Positions 44,238 to 52,753 of a stretch of 64,000 bases of DNA are shown here, piece after piece. The notes beneath the pieces are model-generated. The model made no database searches and was not told where the DNA came from. It saw nothing but the letters and a program-made list of their open reading frames with translations. The position numbers were made by a program, and so were the translations under genes. The DNA is from an uncultured Anaeromusa sp. (GTDB taxonomy: Bacteria > Bacillota > Negativicutes > Anaeromusales > Anaeromusaceae), in the NCBI RefSeq assembly GCF_963676855.1, contig NZ_OY781460.1:1589520-1653519 (forward strand), read 5' to 3'. Position 1 is the first letter of the stretch. Each line of letters begins with the position of its first letter.

Positions 44238-46247
44238 TTAGCTACCTCCTTCGGGATTGAGCGGGGCAGTGATGATAAATTCGGTTCCTTCGCCAGGCGT
44301 GCTGTGGCAGATGATGGTTCCTTTTAGTTTGAAGACAACCAAATTATAGACGATATGCAGACCTAGGCCAGTGCCGCCGCTGCCGCGTTTGGTTGTAAAG
44401 AACGGTTCAAATACTTTCTTCTGCACTTCTTCCGGCATTCCTTTGCCGCTGTCCTTGTAGTGCAGGGTTAGTTGTTGGTCTTGTAAAGAAACGGCGATTT
44501 GGATTAGACCGGCTTCGTCCGGTTCGTAGGCGTGGGTCAGGGTGTTCATGATGAAATTGGTAAGAATTTGCCATAACGCGCCGGGATAGATCGTGACGTT
44601 AAGATCGTCAGGGCAATCAATTTCAATCGTGTGTTTCGTTTTTTTCAGGCGAGGTCGCAAGCTTAGCAGCACCTCATGCAAATACGTAAGCATATTGACC
44701 AGGCGCTTTTCCTCTACTTGCTGGTCGACAGCAGTTTGCTTGAACGTGCGGATGAGTTCTGACGCCCGGTTCAAATTGCCGACAATGATTTCGCCGCTTT
44801 TCTCGCTGGTGTCAAGAAAATCTTCCAGTTCAGAACGTTTCATCTGGTTTTCCTTGAGTTTGTGCAGCAGTTCTTGGGTGCGTCCAGCCAAGAAGGATGC
44901 CGCAGTGATGCTGTTACCGACAGGTGTATTGATTTCGTGGGCCACACCGGAAACCAGTCCGCCCAAAGCGGCCATCTTTTCCGCTTCTACCAGATGGCCT
45001 CTGGTTTTTTGCAAGTCATCCATCGTGCGGTTCAAATTGTTGTTGGCCTGTTGCAGAGACTGGGTGCGTTCTTCTACGCGTTCCTCCAGATGCAGATTAA
45101 GCAGGCGTATTTCATTTTCTACGCGCCGGCGATGGCGGATGTTGAACAGTAAAGAAATGACCAAAACGGTTAGCAACACAATGACGGCGCTGACGCTCCA
45201 GACCAGGGCGCGATGTGCTTCGTAGAAAGAAGGTTCGCGAAAGAGAATCTTGCTGCCAGGCGGAAGTGTAGCAACATCCAGGCCGTGCGCGGTCAGTTGA
45301 CGGTAGTCAAAAGCGTAACGATTAACAGATTGACTGATAACAGGCAAATTGCTGGGCGCTTTGTTTTCAAAAAGAATTTGCTGCACCAGAGAGCCGGCTT
45401 CTTTTCCTTGGGTATAGCCACTTGTTAGTAAGCCGCCTACAAGACCGTGGCCGATAGCAGTATCCCAGAGGCCAAAAACAGGAGCGGCGCTTTCTTGTGC
45501 GACAAGCTGAAGGCTTTCATCATTTGTGAACATGCGCCCGTTGCGATCTATGTTGAAAATTAGATGCAGGATGATGTCGTCTGCGGAAAGGGTGCGTGCT
45601 GCTTGCTGCACTTCTTCCATCGTGGCGTCATCAAGGAGCTGGTAGGGAAGTGTAGGCGGCAAGGTGGCCAACGCATCTAAGGCTAGCCGGCGAGTTGAGT
45701 GGCCCACGATGGTCCGATCCGTAATAATGAGTAGTTTTTTTGCCTGTGGGCGTAAACGCAACGCTGCTTGCAGCGTACCGGCTACATCAACTTTTTCCTC
45801 TACGCCAGTCAGCCAAGGGTTTGTTTGCAGTAAAGAAGGATTAAAATCATTGATGCCGCAAAATACGATCGGTGTATGGGGGAACAAGTCTTGCTGATGT
45901 TCTAAAGCAAATAAAAACGCATTGTCATCGGAAACCACAACTGCGCTTAACGGCAAGGTTGCATATTTATAACGCAAGGAAGGGACCAAGGCGTTCAAAT
46001 AATCCTTGCCCCAAAAATGTTTCGTATCCAGATACTCGAAGTAGTAGGCAACATCTGGATGCGGTTCTAACGCTTCGAGCACACCACGTTCAATATCCCG
46101 TACCCAGGAGAATTCAGGGCTGTATGAATGGAGAAAGAGCACTCGGTGTTGAGGCGAAGCTGTATCGGCTTGTTGAGCCCAACAAGGAGCAAAGGAAAGA
46201 AGCACTACCAGCATGGAAAGCATAAGCAAGCGGATCCCAAAGCCCAT
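44238..46247 (-). CDS. Sensor histidine kinase with N-terminal ABC substrate-binding-like domain
   Basis: A 669-residue membrane kinase. Signal peptide (about 1-24, ending CWA), a periplasmic ABC_sub_bind-type domain (about 35-335, [21 protein letters not shown] onward in pieces), one membrane helix (about 350-370), a coiled coil, HisKA with H437 (GVAHEINTP) and HATPase_c (N-box NFIMNT, G-box [12 protein letters not shown]). The ligand is unknown; related domains bind aromatic amino acids or sugars. It signals to the HD-GYP protein encoded downstream. Ribosome site ggagg, seven bases before the start. Confidence 0.93.
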   Translation of the reverse strand: MGFGIRLLMLSMLVVLLSFAPCWAQQADTASPQHRVLFLHSYSPEFSWVRDIERGVLEALEPHPDVAYYFEYLDTKHFWGKDYLNALVPSLRYKYATLPLSAVVVSDDNAFLFALEHQQDLFPHTPIVFCGINDFNPSLLQTNPWLTGVEEKVDVAGTLQAALRLRPQAKKLLIITDRTIVGHSTRRLALDALATLPPTLPYQLLDDATMEEVQQAARTLSADDIILHLIFNIDRNGRMFTNDESLQLVAQESAAPVFGLWDTAIGHGLVGGLLTSGYTQGKEAGSLVQQILFENKAPSNLPVISQSVNRYAFDYRQLTAHGLDVATLPPGSKILFREPSFYEAHRALVWSVSAVIVLLTVLVISLLFNIRHRRRVENEIRLLNLHLEERVEERTQSLQQANNNLNRTMDDLQKTRGHLVEAEKMAALGGLVSGVAHEINTPVGNSITAASFLAGRTQELLHKLKENQMKRSELEDFLDTSEKSGEIIVGNLNRASELIRTFKQTAVDQQVEEKRLVNMLTYLHEVLLSLRPRLKKTKHTIEIDCPDDLNVTIYPGALWQILTNFIMNTLTHAYEPDEAGLIQIAVSLQDQQLTLHYKDSGKGMPEEVQKKVFEPFFTTKRGSGGTGLGLHIVYNLVVFKLKGTIICHSTPGEGTEFIITAPLNPEGGS

Positions 46248-46584
46248 AGCGACGCCTCCTTTTTTATAGTCGACCTTTTTATCGGCTGCTGCTTTATTCG
46301 CATTTCACAGCACGCCAGCTCTTTTCCCGTGCCGGAGCGCCCAGTGAAACATCGGCCTCCTAGGGGATTTAATCGGCCACGTAACTCTCATTCGAACCCT
46401 CAGGTTCTCCTCGCGATTCTTAACCCGTAGCCTTCGCTCTAAACAGTAGATGTTCGGCACTAGGCACTTCACGTGCCGTCTCGCTGATTTTCTGTGTAAA
46501 TCTTGTAACTTCGCACTCTTTCGTTCTTTGTAATTTATTAATTCGCTCAAGAAGCGTCTGGAACCTGCTAATTTCCCTAGCTCT

Positions 46585-46613
46585 TTGCCTTTTTTTAACT
46601 GATATTCTATAAT
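46585..46613 (+). promoter_or_regulatory. Promoter of the rapZ-yvcK-whiA operon
   Basis: TTGCCT (46585-46590) and TATAAT (46608-46613), spacer 17. An inverted repeat AATACTA (46611-46617) / TAGTATT (46627-46633) overlaps the -10 and the expected start site and may be an operator. Confidence 0.7.
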
Positions 46614-46633
46614 ACTAGTTGGGAAATAGTATT
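46611..46633. promoter_or_regulatory. Inverted repeat at the rapZ transcription start
   Basis: AATACTA-gttgggaaa-TAGTATT overlaps the end of the -10 box and the predicted start. Possible operator or 5' hairpin. Confidence 0.4.
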
Positions 46634-46652
46634 GTGAGGGGGCGTAGGCAGC

Positions 46653-47549
46653 ATGGCAATAGAAGAATTTCGCCTGGTAATCATTACAGGTATGTCTGGC
46701 GCTGGCAAGACACAGGCTGTGCGCGCCCTGGAAGATTTGGGCTATTTTTGTGTCGATAACCTGCCGCCGGCGCTGATTCCCAAGTTTGCTGAGCTGTGTT
46801 CGCAGTCAGCAGGGAAGGTCAGCCGCATTGCCTTGGTGGTAGACATTCGCGGTCGAGAGTTTTTCGATACCTTAGCGCAGGTTTTGGAAGAAATGGAAAA
46901 ACAGGGCCAGGTTTACGAGGTGCTCTTTTTAGAGGCTTCGGATGAAGTTTTGATTCGGCGCTACAAGGAGTCGCGGCGGCGTCATCCGTTGGCGGCGCAA
47001 GGGCGGGTTAGCGATGGCATTGTGCGTGAACGGGAGCGGCTGGAGCCCATTCGAGGCCGGGCAACGCATGTGATTGACACCACCGGCATGGCGACGGCGA
47101 AGCTGCGTGAGACATTGACAGGCTTGTTCGCTACTGGGGCACAGATGCAGAGAATGTCGATTACGGTGGTTTCTTTTGGGTTTAAGCATGGGCTGCCGTT
47201 AGATGCGGACATGGTATTTGACGTGCGCTTTTTACCCAATCCGTTTTATGTGGAAAATTTGCGTCGTAAGAGCGGCGTGACTCCTGAAGTAGGGGAATAT
47301 ATTGCCAAATGGCCAGTATCACAGCAGTTTCAAGAGCGCTTGTGGTCTTTTGTAGATTATTTAATTCCTCATTACGTCAATGAGGGAAAAAGCCATCTGA
47401 TTATTGCTATTGGCTGCACAGGCGGGATGCACCGATCTGTTTATATTGCGCAGAAGTTGTATGAACGTTTGCGTAATCATGGCTATAAAATTACGATTGA
47501 GCATCGCGATATCCGGCACAATCTGCCGGAACCGGAAATGAAATGCTGA
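46653..47549 (+). CDS. rapZ: RNase adapter / nucleotide-binding protein RapZ
   Basis: A 298-residue P-loop protein of the RapZ/YvcJ family. Walker A GMSGAGKT (13-20); the C-terminal domain keeps SFGFKHGLP and IAIGCTGGMHRSVYIAQ. In E. coli RapZ controls GlmS mRNA decay through RNase E; in Firmicutes (YvcJ) it hydrolyses nucleotides and affects competence and wall metabolism. First gene of the conserved rapZ-yvcK-whiA cluster, ten bases before yvcK. Confidence 0.96.
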   Translation: MAIEEFRLVIITGMSGAGKTQAVRALEDLGYFCVDNLPPALIPKFAELCSQSAGKVSRIALVVDIRGREFFDTLAQVLEEMEKQGQVYEVLFLEASDEVLIRRYKESRRRHPLAAQGRVSDGIVRERERLEPIRGRATHVIDTTGMATAKLRETLTGLFATGAQMQRMSITVVSFGFKHGLPLDADMVFDVRFLPNPFYVENLRRKSGVTPEVGEYIAKWPVSQQFQERLWSFVDYLIPHYVNEGKSHLIIAIGCTGGMHRSVYIAQKLYERLRNHGYKITIEHRDIRHNLPEPEMKC

Positions 47550-47558
47550 GGTGACACA

Positions 47559-48920
47559 ATGGATTTCTTAAAGTGGCTCTACCCCGGCATTCGCCTGAAA
47601 CGTTGGTTTTTCTTGTTTTCTTTGGGAACGATTTTAGTGAGCATCGGGATGTCTTTGCTCCTGAACTACCAATATGTGGGGTATTTAGAAGAGTGGCTGT
47701 TTAAAACTGTTTATTTGGCGACTGGCAGCTACTACTACACGATTACTTTTTTAGCTGGTTTATCCGTACTGGCACTGGGCCTTGGCTCGATGCTGTTTGC
47801 TACCAGGCAGATTATTCGTTCCGTTATTGGCGCCTTGATTCCCGACGGATCGGAAAAATTTATTGACCGGATTTTTGCGCAGCGCCGTCTAAAACGAGGT
47901 CCCAATATTGTGGTTATCGGCGGCGGTACAGGTCTGTCCGTGCTTTTGCGAGGTATCAAAAGCGTAACAAGCAATGTTACGGCTATTGTAACGGTGGCGG
48001 ATGACGGCGGTTCTTCCGGGCGTATTCGGGAAGATTTGGGCGTAGTAGCGCCTGGGGATTTGCGTAACTGTCTGGTGGCCTTGGCGGATACGGAACCATT
48101 GATGGAAAAACTGTTTCAGCATCGTTTCGGGGGGCATGGCAGTTTGGCCGGACACAGTTTTGGCAATCTTTTTATTGCCGCCATGAATCAAGTGGTTGGC
48201 AGCGTGGAAGGCGCTTTAGCAGCGTCAAGCAAGGTCTTGGCTGTGAGGGGGCGTGTGCTTCCTTCTACGGAAGTCCCGGTGCGTTTGCAAGCCGAATTGG
48301 CTGATGGCACGACGGTAGAGGGCGAATCCAAGATTCCTTTAGCAGGGCAAGCGATTCAAAGAGTTCGCCTAGTGCCAGCGGACGCAGCGCCTGTAGCCAG
48401 TTCGTTACAAGCGATTCGTGAAGCGGATGCGATTTTGATCGGACCGGGCAGCTTGTATACCAGTGTGCTTCCGAATCTGTTGATACAAGAAGTGGCGGCA
48501 GAACTCAAAGCCAGCAAAGCCGCCAAAATTTATATCTGCAATGTAATGACACAGCCGGGGGAGACCGATGGTTATACAGCGTCCGACCATGTGGAAGCGC
48601 TTCTTCAGCATGCCGGGCCGGGAATTGTGGATTATGTTTTAGTCAATGGTCAGCCGGTGGCAAAATCGTTGCAAAGCATCTACGCTGGCCAAGGGGCAGC
48701 TCCAGTTGAAGCTGATGTGGAACGGATTGAAAAGCTGGGCGTTAAAGCGTTTCGGGCGGATGTTATTTCGGAAAGTGATGTAGTTCGTCATGACCCGCTA
48801 AAATTATGCCGTACTATTGTTTCTATTATTTACCGGTTGCGGCCGAATGCGGAGCATATGGCGCTGTTGGATCATTATCTTATTGCAGACACCTTGCGGG
48901 AACGCAAGGGAGGCTGCTGA
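47559..48920 (+). CDS. yvcK: YvcK/GlmR gluconeogenesis factor with N-terminal membrane anchor
   Basis: A 453-residue protein. The C-terminal ~335 residues are a YvcK domain (IVVIGGGTGLSVLLRG about 116-131, VTVADDGGSSGRIR, DLRNCLVALAD). YvcK (GlmR) binds UDP-GlcNAc and steers carbon to peptidoglycan synthesis during growth on gluconeogenic substrates. Residues 1-110 add two membrane helices (about 18-37 and 62-85), absent from the ~317-residue Bacillus protein, so this form should be tethered to the membrane. Starts after gaggtgac and ends 18 bases before whiA. Confidence 0.94.
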   Translation: MDFLKWLYPGIRLKRWFFLFSLGTILVSIGMSLLLNYQYVGYLEEWLFKTVYLATGSYYYTITFLAGLSVLALGLGSMLFATRQIIRSVIGALIPDGSEKFIDRIFAQRRLKRGPNIVVIGGGTGLSVLLRGIKSVTSNVTAIVTVADDGGSSGRIREDLGVVAPGDLRNCLVALADTEPLMEKLFQHRFGGHGSLAGHSFGNLFIAAMNQVVGSVEGALAASSKVLAVRGRVLPSTEVPVRLQAELADGTTVEGESKIPLAGQAIQRVRLVPADAAPVASSLQAIREADAILIGPGSLYTSVLPNLLIQEVAAELKASKAAKIYICNVMTQPGETDGYTASDHVEALLQHAGPGIVDYVLVNGQPVAKSLQSIYAGQGAAPVEADVERIEKLGVKAFRADVISESDVVRHDPLKLCRTIVSIIYRLRPNAEHMALLDHYLIADTLRERKGGC

Positions 48921-48938
48921 CGAAAAGGAGGCACGGCA

Positions 48939-49916
48939 ATGGCGTCTTATGCGACCGAGGTCAAAAACGAGTTGGCCCGCGTCCAGGGAGAGAATGACTG
49001 TTGCCGGATTGCCGAGCTGGCAGCGCTTCTGCGCATGGGCGGAACGTTGCTTATCGGTGGCAATAAGAACCTGGGCCTTACATTTAATACGGAAAATGCG
49101 GCAGTGGCCCGCAAAGCATTTTCGTTGATAAAAACCGGATTTTCGCTGGTAGTGGAAGTGGTGGTCAAGCGTGGCCGTCGCTTAAAAAAAATGAATACCT
49201 ATCAGATCAAAGTGGCTCCGTCTCCGGGCGTGCGGGAATTGTTGACCGCCGTGGGGTTTTGGAAAGAAGACGGTATTCATATGGTGCGAGACAGCAGCAG
49301 CTTTAGACGGTCTTGCTGTCGCCGCGCTTATTTGCGAGGAGCTTTTTTGGGCGGCGGTTCGGTGAACCGGCCCGAAGGGGACTATCATATGGAGCTAGTA
49401 ACCGACAATTACCAATTTGCTCAATCGCTAACGAAAATCATGAAATATTTTGAGCTGCCTGTGCGTTTGACAGAGCGCAAGCAGTCGTATTTGGCTTATC
49501 TCAAGGACGGAGATGCTATCATTTCCTTTTTGCGTCTCATTGGCGCACACAATGCATTGCTTTCGTTTGAAAACGTGCGTGTCGTTAAAGATGTGCGCAA
49601 TCAGGTTAATCGTTTGGTTAACTGCGAAACCGCTAATTTGCAGAAAACAGTGGAAGCGGCGGTGCGTCAAGTGGCCAGTATTCGGTATTTGGACGAGGCT
49701 ATAGGGCTGGAGAAGCTTCCGGCTCATTTGAAAGAAGTAGCCCGTTTGCGTCTGGAGCATCAAGAGGCGCCGTTATCGGAGCTGGTGGAACTTTCCGGAG
49801 GACAACTGTCTCGTTCCGGCCTGAACCACCGTTTGCGGCGGTTGGAAATGCTGGCGGAAAAGTATGGGCTTCCTATGGTTCCATCATTAACTCAAAAGAA
49901 GGGAGATACAGTATAG
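48939..49916 (+). CDS. whiA: WhiA-type DNA-binding regulator
   Basis: A 325-residue protein with an N-terminal homing-endonuclease-like (LAGLIDADG) fold (begins ATEVKNELARV; RRAYLRGAFLGGGSVNRPEG) and a C-terminal WhiA helix-turn-helix (LRLEHQEAPLSELVELSGGQLSRSGLNHRLRRL in pieces). WhiA controls sporulation in Streptomyces and division and chromosome segregation in Bacillus. Starts after aaaaggagg. Its stop overlaps the next gene's GTG by one base. Confidence 0.96.
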   Translation: MASYATEVKNELARVQGENDCCRIAELAALLRMGGTLLIGGNKNLGLTFNTENAAVARKAFSLIKTGFSLVVEVVVKRGRRLKKMNTYQIKVAPSPGVRELLTAVGFWKEDGIHMVRDSSSFRRSCCRRAYLRGAFLGGGSVNRPEGDYHMELVTDNYQFAQSLTKIMKYFELPVRLTERKQSYLAYLKDGDAIISFLRLIGAHNALLSFENVRVVKDVRNQVNRLVNCETANLQKTVEAAVRQVASIRYLDEAIGLEKLPAHLKEVARLRLEHQEAPLSELVELSGGQLSRSGLNHRLRRLEMLAEKYGLPMVPSLTQKKGDTV

Positions 49917-51022
49917 TGAATAACCAAGCCTGGAGGGCGGCGGTATTGCTGCTTTTTCTTTTTGTTTTACTACAGACGGGGGGCGTCAGCGCCGGTACTG
50001 CGGCGGATGATCGCACTTCCGTAGGCAATATGGAGGTATCGGCGCTGCCGGAATGGCCGATGACGGTAGAAAAGAGCGGCCCGACACTGCTGTTTTCGGA
50101 TAGCCCGGAAATGGCAGTAAACGACGGTGTTTTATACCAAGATACGGTGCAAGGGGATGTGCGCCTGTTTTATCATCATGTGAATGATACTAAAAATTGG
50201 AAGCGTTTAGCCATTGTCGTAGAAAACCCAGGGCCTGGCGTGGCGCAACTCCAGATTCAGAGGACAGGTCAAGCCGGGCCAAGTCAGGATTATCTGGCGG
50301 TGGGCAAGGAAGTGCAAGCGCGTTATTTTCAAGGGACAGGGGTGCGGAAAGTAAGCATACCTGCTGGCGCTGCCGCGGAAATTCTTTCTGGAGATAATGG
50401 TGTTTCTTTTCGCTATAATGAATTGCTTACAGGTATGATGGATTTAAAGGCGGATCGTCCGGTGCGAATCAAAATTGTCTTTTGTCCGGTCGGTGCGCAA
50501 GCTACTGAATTTGCCGCTTGGGCTCCAATTTTACCAGCGGATCAATATCGGATGCGGGGAACTTTTTTACAGGCGGATCGCTTGCTTACGGCAAAGAACA
50601 CCTATAACCCCCTGGATGACAACACGGTGGCGGTGACCTTAGCCGATAATTCCCAGGATGCGTTTGTTAAGGGCATCGATGCTACTGATGGAACGGAAAC
50701 AGTTAATTATGGAAATTATGGCATTGTGTATCAGCTGCGTTTGCCTACGGCTAATTCCGGCGGCTTAGCTGTGTATTTGAGTCCTCAGGGTGGGGAATAT
50801 GCAGGCTTTTTAGGAATACGCTATCAAAAGCCTGCAGAATTGGTAATGCCGACGCCGCAAGGGCAGACCGCCTTTGGTGCTGTAGGCGATTTTCGGCAAA
50901 TTTCCCTGGTAGGACGCTATGCCAGCGGGCAAGACTTGTTTGTGCGTTTCAGTCCTCCTGGTGGGTCCAATTTGCCGGTGCGCCTTGTTTTATCGCCGTA
51001 TTGGCGTTCCGGTGGCGTCTGA
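49916..51022 (+). CDS. Secreted protein of unknown function, coupled to whiA
   Basis: A 368-residue protein with a clear signal peptide (about 1-26, cleavage after VSA) and a beta-rich mature part, with no lipobox or membrane anchor. I recall similar sequence (TLLFSDSPEM...LYQDTV...DVRLFYHHVND) at the C-terminus of some exported stalk-domain (copper amine oxidase N-terminal domain) proteins of Firmicutes, but that link is memory, not a search. GTG 49916 overlaps the whiA stop, and agggag lies about 11 bases upstream, so it is translated with whiA. Possible envelope role. Confidence 0.7.
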   Translation: MNNQAWRAAVLLLFLFVLLQTGGVSAGTAADDRTSVGNMEVSALPEWPMTVEKSGPTLLFSDSPEMAVNDGVLYQDTVQGDVRLFYHHVNDTKNWKRLAIVVENPGPGVAQLQIQRTGQAGPSQDYLAVGKEVQARYFQGTGVRKVSIPAGAAAEILSGDNGVSFRYNELLTGMMDLKADRPVRIKIVFCPVGAQATEFAAWAPILPADQYRMRGTFLQADRLLTAKNTYNPLDDNTVAVTLADNSQDAFVKGIDATDGTETVNYGNYGIVYQLRLPTANSGGLAVYLSPQGGEYAGFLGIRYQKPAELVMPTPQGQTAFGAVGDFRQISLVGRYASGQDLFVRFSPPGGSNLPVRLVLSPYWRSGGV

Positions 51023-51032
51023 GTTTGGCCTC

Positions 51033-51061
51033 TTGCATCTGCAAGGCAAAGACGGTAGAAT
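51033..51061 (+). promoter_or_regulatory. Promoter of scfA
   Basis: TTGCAT (51033-51038) and TAGAAT (51056-51061), spacer 17, about 45 bases before the SCIFF gene. Confidence 0.65.
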
Positions 51062-51105
51062 AGATAAAGCGATCATTTCCTGAAAAGACAAGGAGGGAAG
51101 AATCC

Positions 51106-51252
51106 ATGGCGAAACATATTGTGACTGTAAATAGTGCAGCCCTCAAGAAGACGGCATACACCGGCGGTTGCGGCGAATGCCAGACATCCTGCCAGTCGGC
51201 CTGCAAGACCTCTTGCACCGTCGGTAATCAGGTGTGTCAAAAGCAGAACTAA
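51106..51252 (+). CDS. scfA: SCIFF ribosomally made peptide precursor
   Basis: A 48-residue precursor of the six-cysteines-in-forty-five (SCIFF) family. The cysteines are C22, C25, C29, C33, C37 and C44, in the conserved core GCGECQTSCQSACKTSC and the tail TVGNQVC. The leader begins MAKHIVTVNS. Radical SAM maturases of this family form thioether links between cysteines and other residues. The final product and its role are unknown, although the family is almost universal in Clostridia. Strong ribosome site aaggaggg, six bases before ATG. Confidence 0.95.
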   Translation: MAKHIVTVNSAALKKTAYTGGCGECQTSCQSACKTSCTVGNQVCQKQN

Positions 51253-51268
51253 TTTACTAGCAAATGTC

Positions 51269-51298
51269 GGGCCTCTTGCCGCTGGCGGCAAGAGGCCC
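51269..51298 (+). terminator. Perfect hairpin between scfA and scfB
   Basis: Two 14-base arms (GGGCCTCTTGCCGC and its complement, 51269-51282 and 51285-51298) meet over two bases. No U-tract follows, so it may act as a partial terminator or as an RNA stabiliser that leaves more peptide mRNA than maturase mRNA. Confidence 0.6.
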
Positions 51299-51322
51299 TA
51301 TGACTGTTTGAAAGGAAATACC

Positions 51323-52687
51323 ATGAATATACATTCTTTTAGCTTAAACGGGATGCATATCCTGTTGGATGTCAATAGCGGCGCTGTCCACGTGGTGGAT
51401 GAGATGATTAGCGACATCATGAACGTATTTGACGGCGCTAATGACGAGGAAGTATTGGCGTCCTTAGCGGAGCAATACAGCGAAGGCGAATTGCGCGAAG
51501 CGCTTAGGGAGTTGCATGAGCTGATTGCTGCGGAAAAGCTATTTACATCGGCGCTGGAGGTGCCGCCTACTTTTAAGGCGGAGCCTATCCTTAAATCTCT
51601 GTGCCTGCATGTGGCGCATGACTGCAACCTGCGCTGCCGCTACTGTTTTGCCGGTACTGGCGATTTTGGACATAACCGAGGCTTGATGTCTGCAGAAGTA
51701 GGCAAAAAAGCCATTGATTTTCTTTTGGAAAAAAGCGGCAGCCGCCGCCACTTGGAAATTGACTTTTTTGGCGGCGAGCCTTTGATGAACTTTGATGTGG
51801 TAAAAGAGCTGACTGCTTACGTCCGACTCAGGGAGAAGGAAGCTGGCAAGGTAGTCAAACTGACGTTGACTACCAATGCGGTGCTATTACGGGATGAGGA
51901 GCTTCGCTTCTTGAATGAAGAGGCGATTTCTTTGGTTCTCAGCTTAGATGGACGTCAAGAAGTTCATGACTATATGCGGCCTAATGCTGGCGGCAACGGC
52001 AGCTACGAAATGGTGCTGGCTCATATTGACAAAGCCATCCGCTCGCGGAACGATCAAAATTACTATTTGCGCGGCACTTTTACCGCGCATAACTTGGATT
52101 TTGCTGCTGATGTGCTGGATATGGCCGATCGCGGCTATACGCAGTTGTCCGTGGAACCGGTGGTATCTAGTGATGAGGCAGAGTACGCACTGAAAGAAGA
52201 GCACTTGCCGGAGTTGTTCCGCCAGTATGAATTATTGGCTAAGGAATACTTGGAGCGCAAGGTGCGAGGCGAAGGATTTGACTTTTTCCATTTCAATGTG
52301 GATATCGAGAATGGCCCTTGTGTGGCTAAACGTCTCAGCGGCTGCGGCGCTGGCCACGAGTATCTGGCGGTCACCCCGGAAGGAGACTTCTATCCGTGCC
52401 ATCAGTTTGTCGGGCGCGAAGCGTATCGACTGGGATCGGTGGAAGAAGGCATTGTTAACGAAGAACTGCCTTGGAAGTTTCGACGGGCGCATGTGCTGGC
52501 CAAGGAAGAATGCAGCCAATGCTGGGCGCGGTTTTACTGCAGCGGCGGCTGCCACGCTAATGCGGATGCGTTCCATGGCTGTTTAGAGAAGCCTTATGAA
52601 CTTGGCTGCAAGCTGCAGAAAAAGCGTCTGGAGTGCGCATTGATGGTCCAGGCTGCGCTGGCTTTGGCTAAACGGCAGGATTCTTAA
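51323..52687 (+). CDS. scfB: SCIFF radical SAM maturase
   Basis: A 454-residue radical SAM enzyme with SPASM domain. An N-terminal peptide-recognition (RRE-like) region (about 1-90) precedes the radical SAM motif CNLRCRYC (C101, C105, C108), FFGGEP and the C-terminal SPASM cysteines (CGAGHEYLAVTPEGDFYPCHQF, CSQCWARFYCSGGC, C in YELGC). It should install thioether crosslinks in the ScfA peptide. The true start is ATG 51323 with aaaggaa upstream; a longer frame back to 51134 only overlaps scfA on another frame. It ends at a strong terminator. Confidence 0.95.
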   Translation: MNIHSFSLNGMHILLDVNSGAVHVVDEMISDIMNVFDGANDEEVLASLAEQYSEGELREALRELHELIAAEKLFTSALEVPPTFKAEPILKSLCLHVAHDCNLRCRYCFAGTGDFGHNRGLMSAEVGKKAIDFLLEKSGSRRHLEIDFFGGEPLMNFDVVKELTAYVRLREKEAGKVVKLTLTTNAVLLRDEELRFLNEEAISLVLSLDGRQEVHDYMRPNAGGNGSYEMVLAHIDKAIRSRNDQNYYLRGTFTAHNLDFAADVLDMADRGYTQLSVEPVVSSDEAEYALKEEHLPELFRQYELLAKEYLERKVRGEGFDFFHFNVDIENGPCVAKRLSGCGAGHEYLAVTPEGDFYPCHQFVGREAYRLGSVEEGIVNEELPWKFRRAHVLAKEECSQCWARFYCSGGCHANADAFHGCLEKPYELGCKLQKKRLECALMVQAALALAKRQDS

Positions 52688-52699
52688 AGTGAAAAAGAG

Positions 52700-52733
52700 A
52701 AGTGACTATCTATAATGATAGTCACTTTTTTCT
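52700..52733 (+). terminator. Intrinsic terminator after scfB
   Basis: AGTGACTATC-tataat-GATAGTCACT followed by tttttt. It directly precedes the hypF ribosome site. Confidence 0.92.
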
Positions 52734-52753
52734 TCTTTTGGAGGCAGTCATAT

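Larger units (their letters stand above)
46248..46652. other. 405-base gap with a hairpin motif shared with the 19.6-kb gap
   Basis: Contains an 82-codon open frame on the minus strand (46305-46550) that looks like chance reading through repeat sequence. The segment 46455-46478 (CGGCACTAGGCACTTCACGTGCCG region) is the reverse complement of 19603-19626 with two mismatches. The left 100 bases should hold the kinase promoter (minus) and the right end holds the rapZ promoter. Confidence 0.5.

Noticed and set aside
46305..46550. An 82-codon open frame on the minus strand in the long gap before rapZ
   Set aside because: It crosses a palindromic repeat, is rich in Arg/Lys with low complexity, and lacks a good ribosome site. 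It looks like chance reading of repeat DNA.
51134..51322. N-terminal extension of the SCIFF maturase frame
   Set aside because: It overlaps the scfA peptide in another frame and the hairpin; the family start and ribosome site are at 51323.
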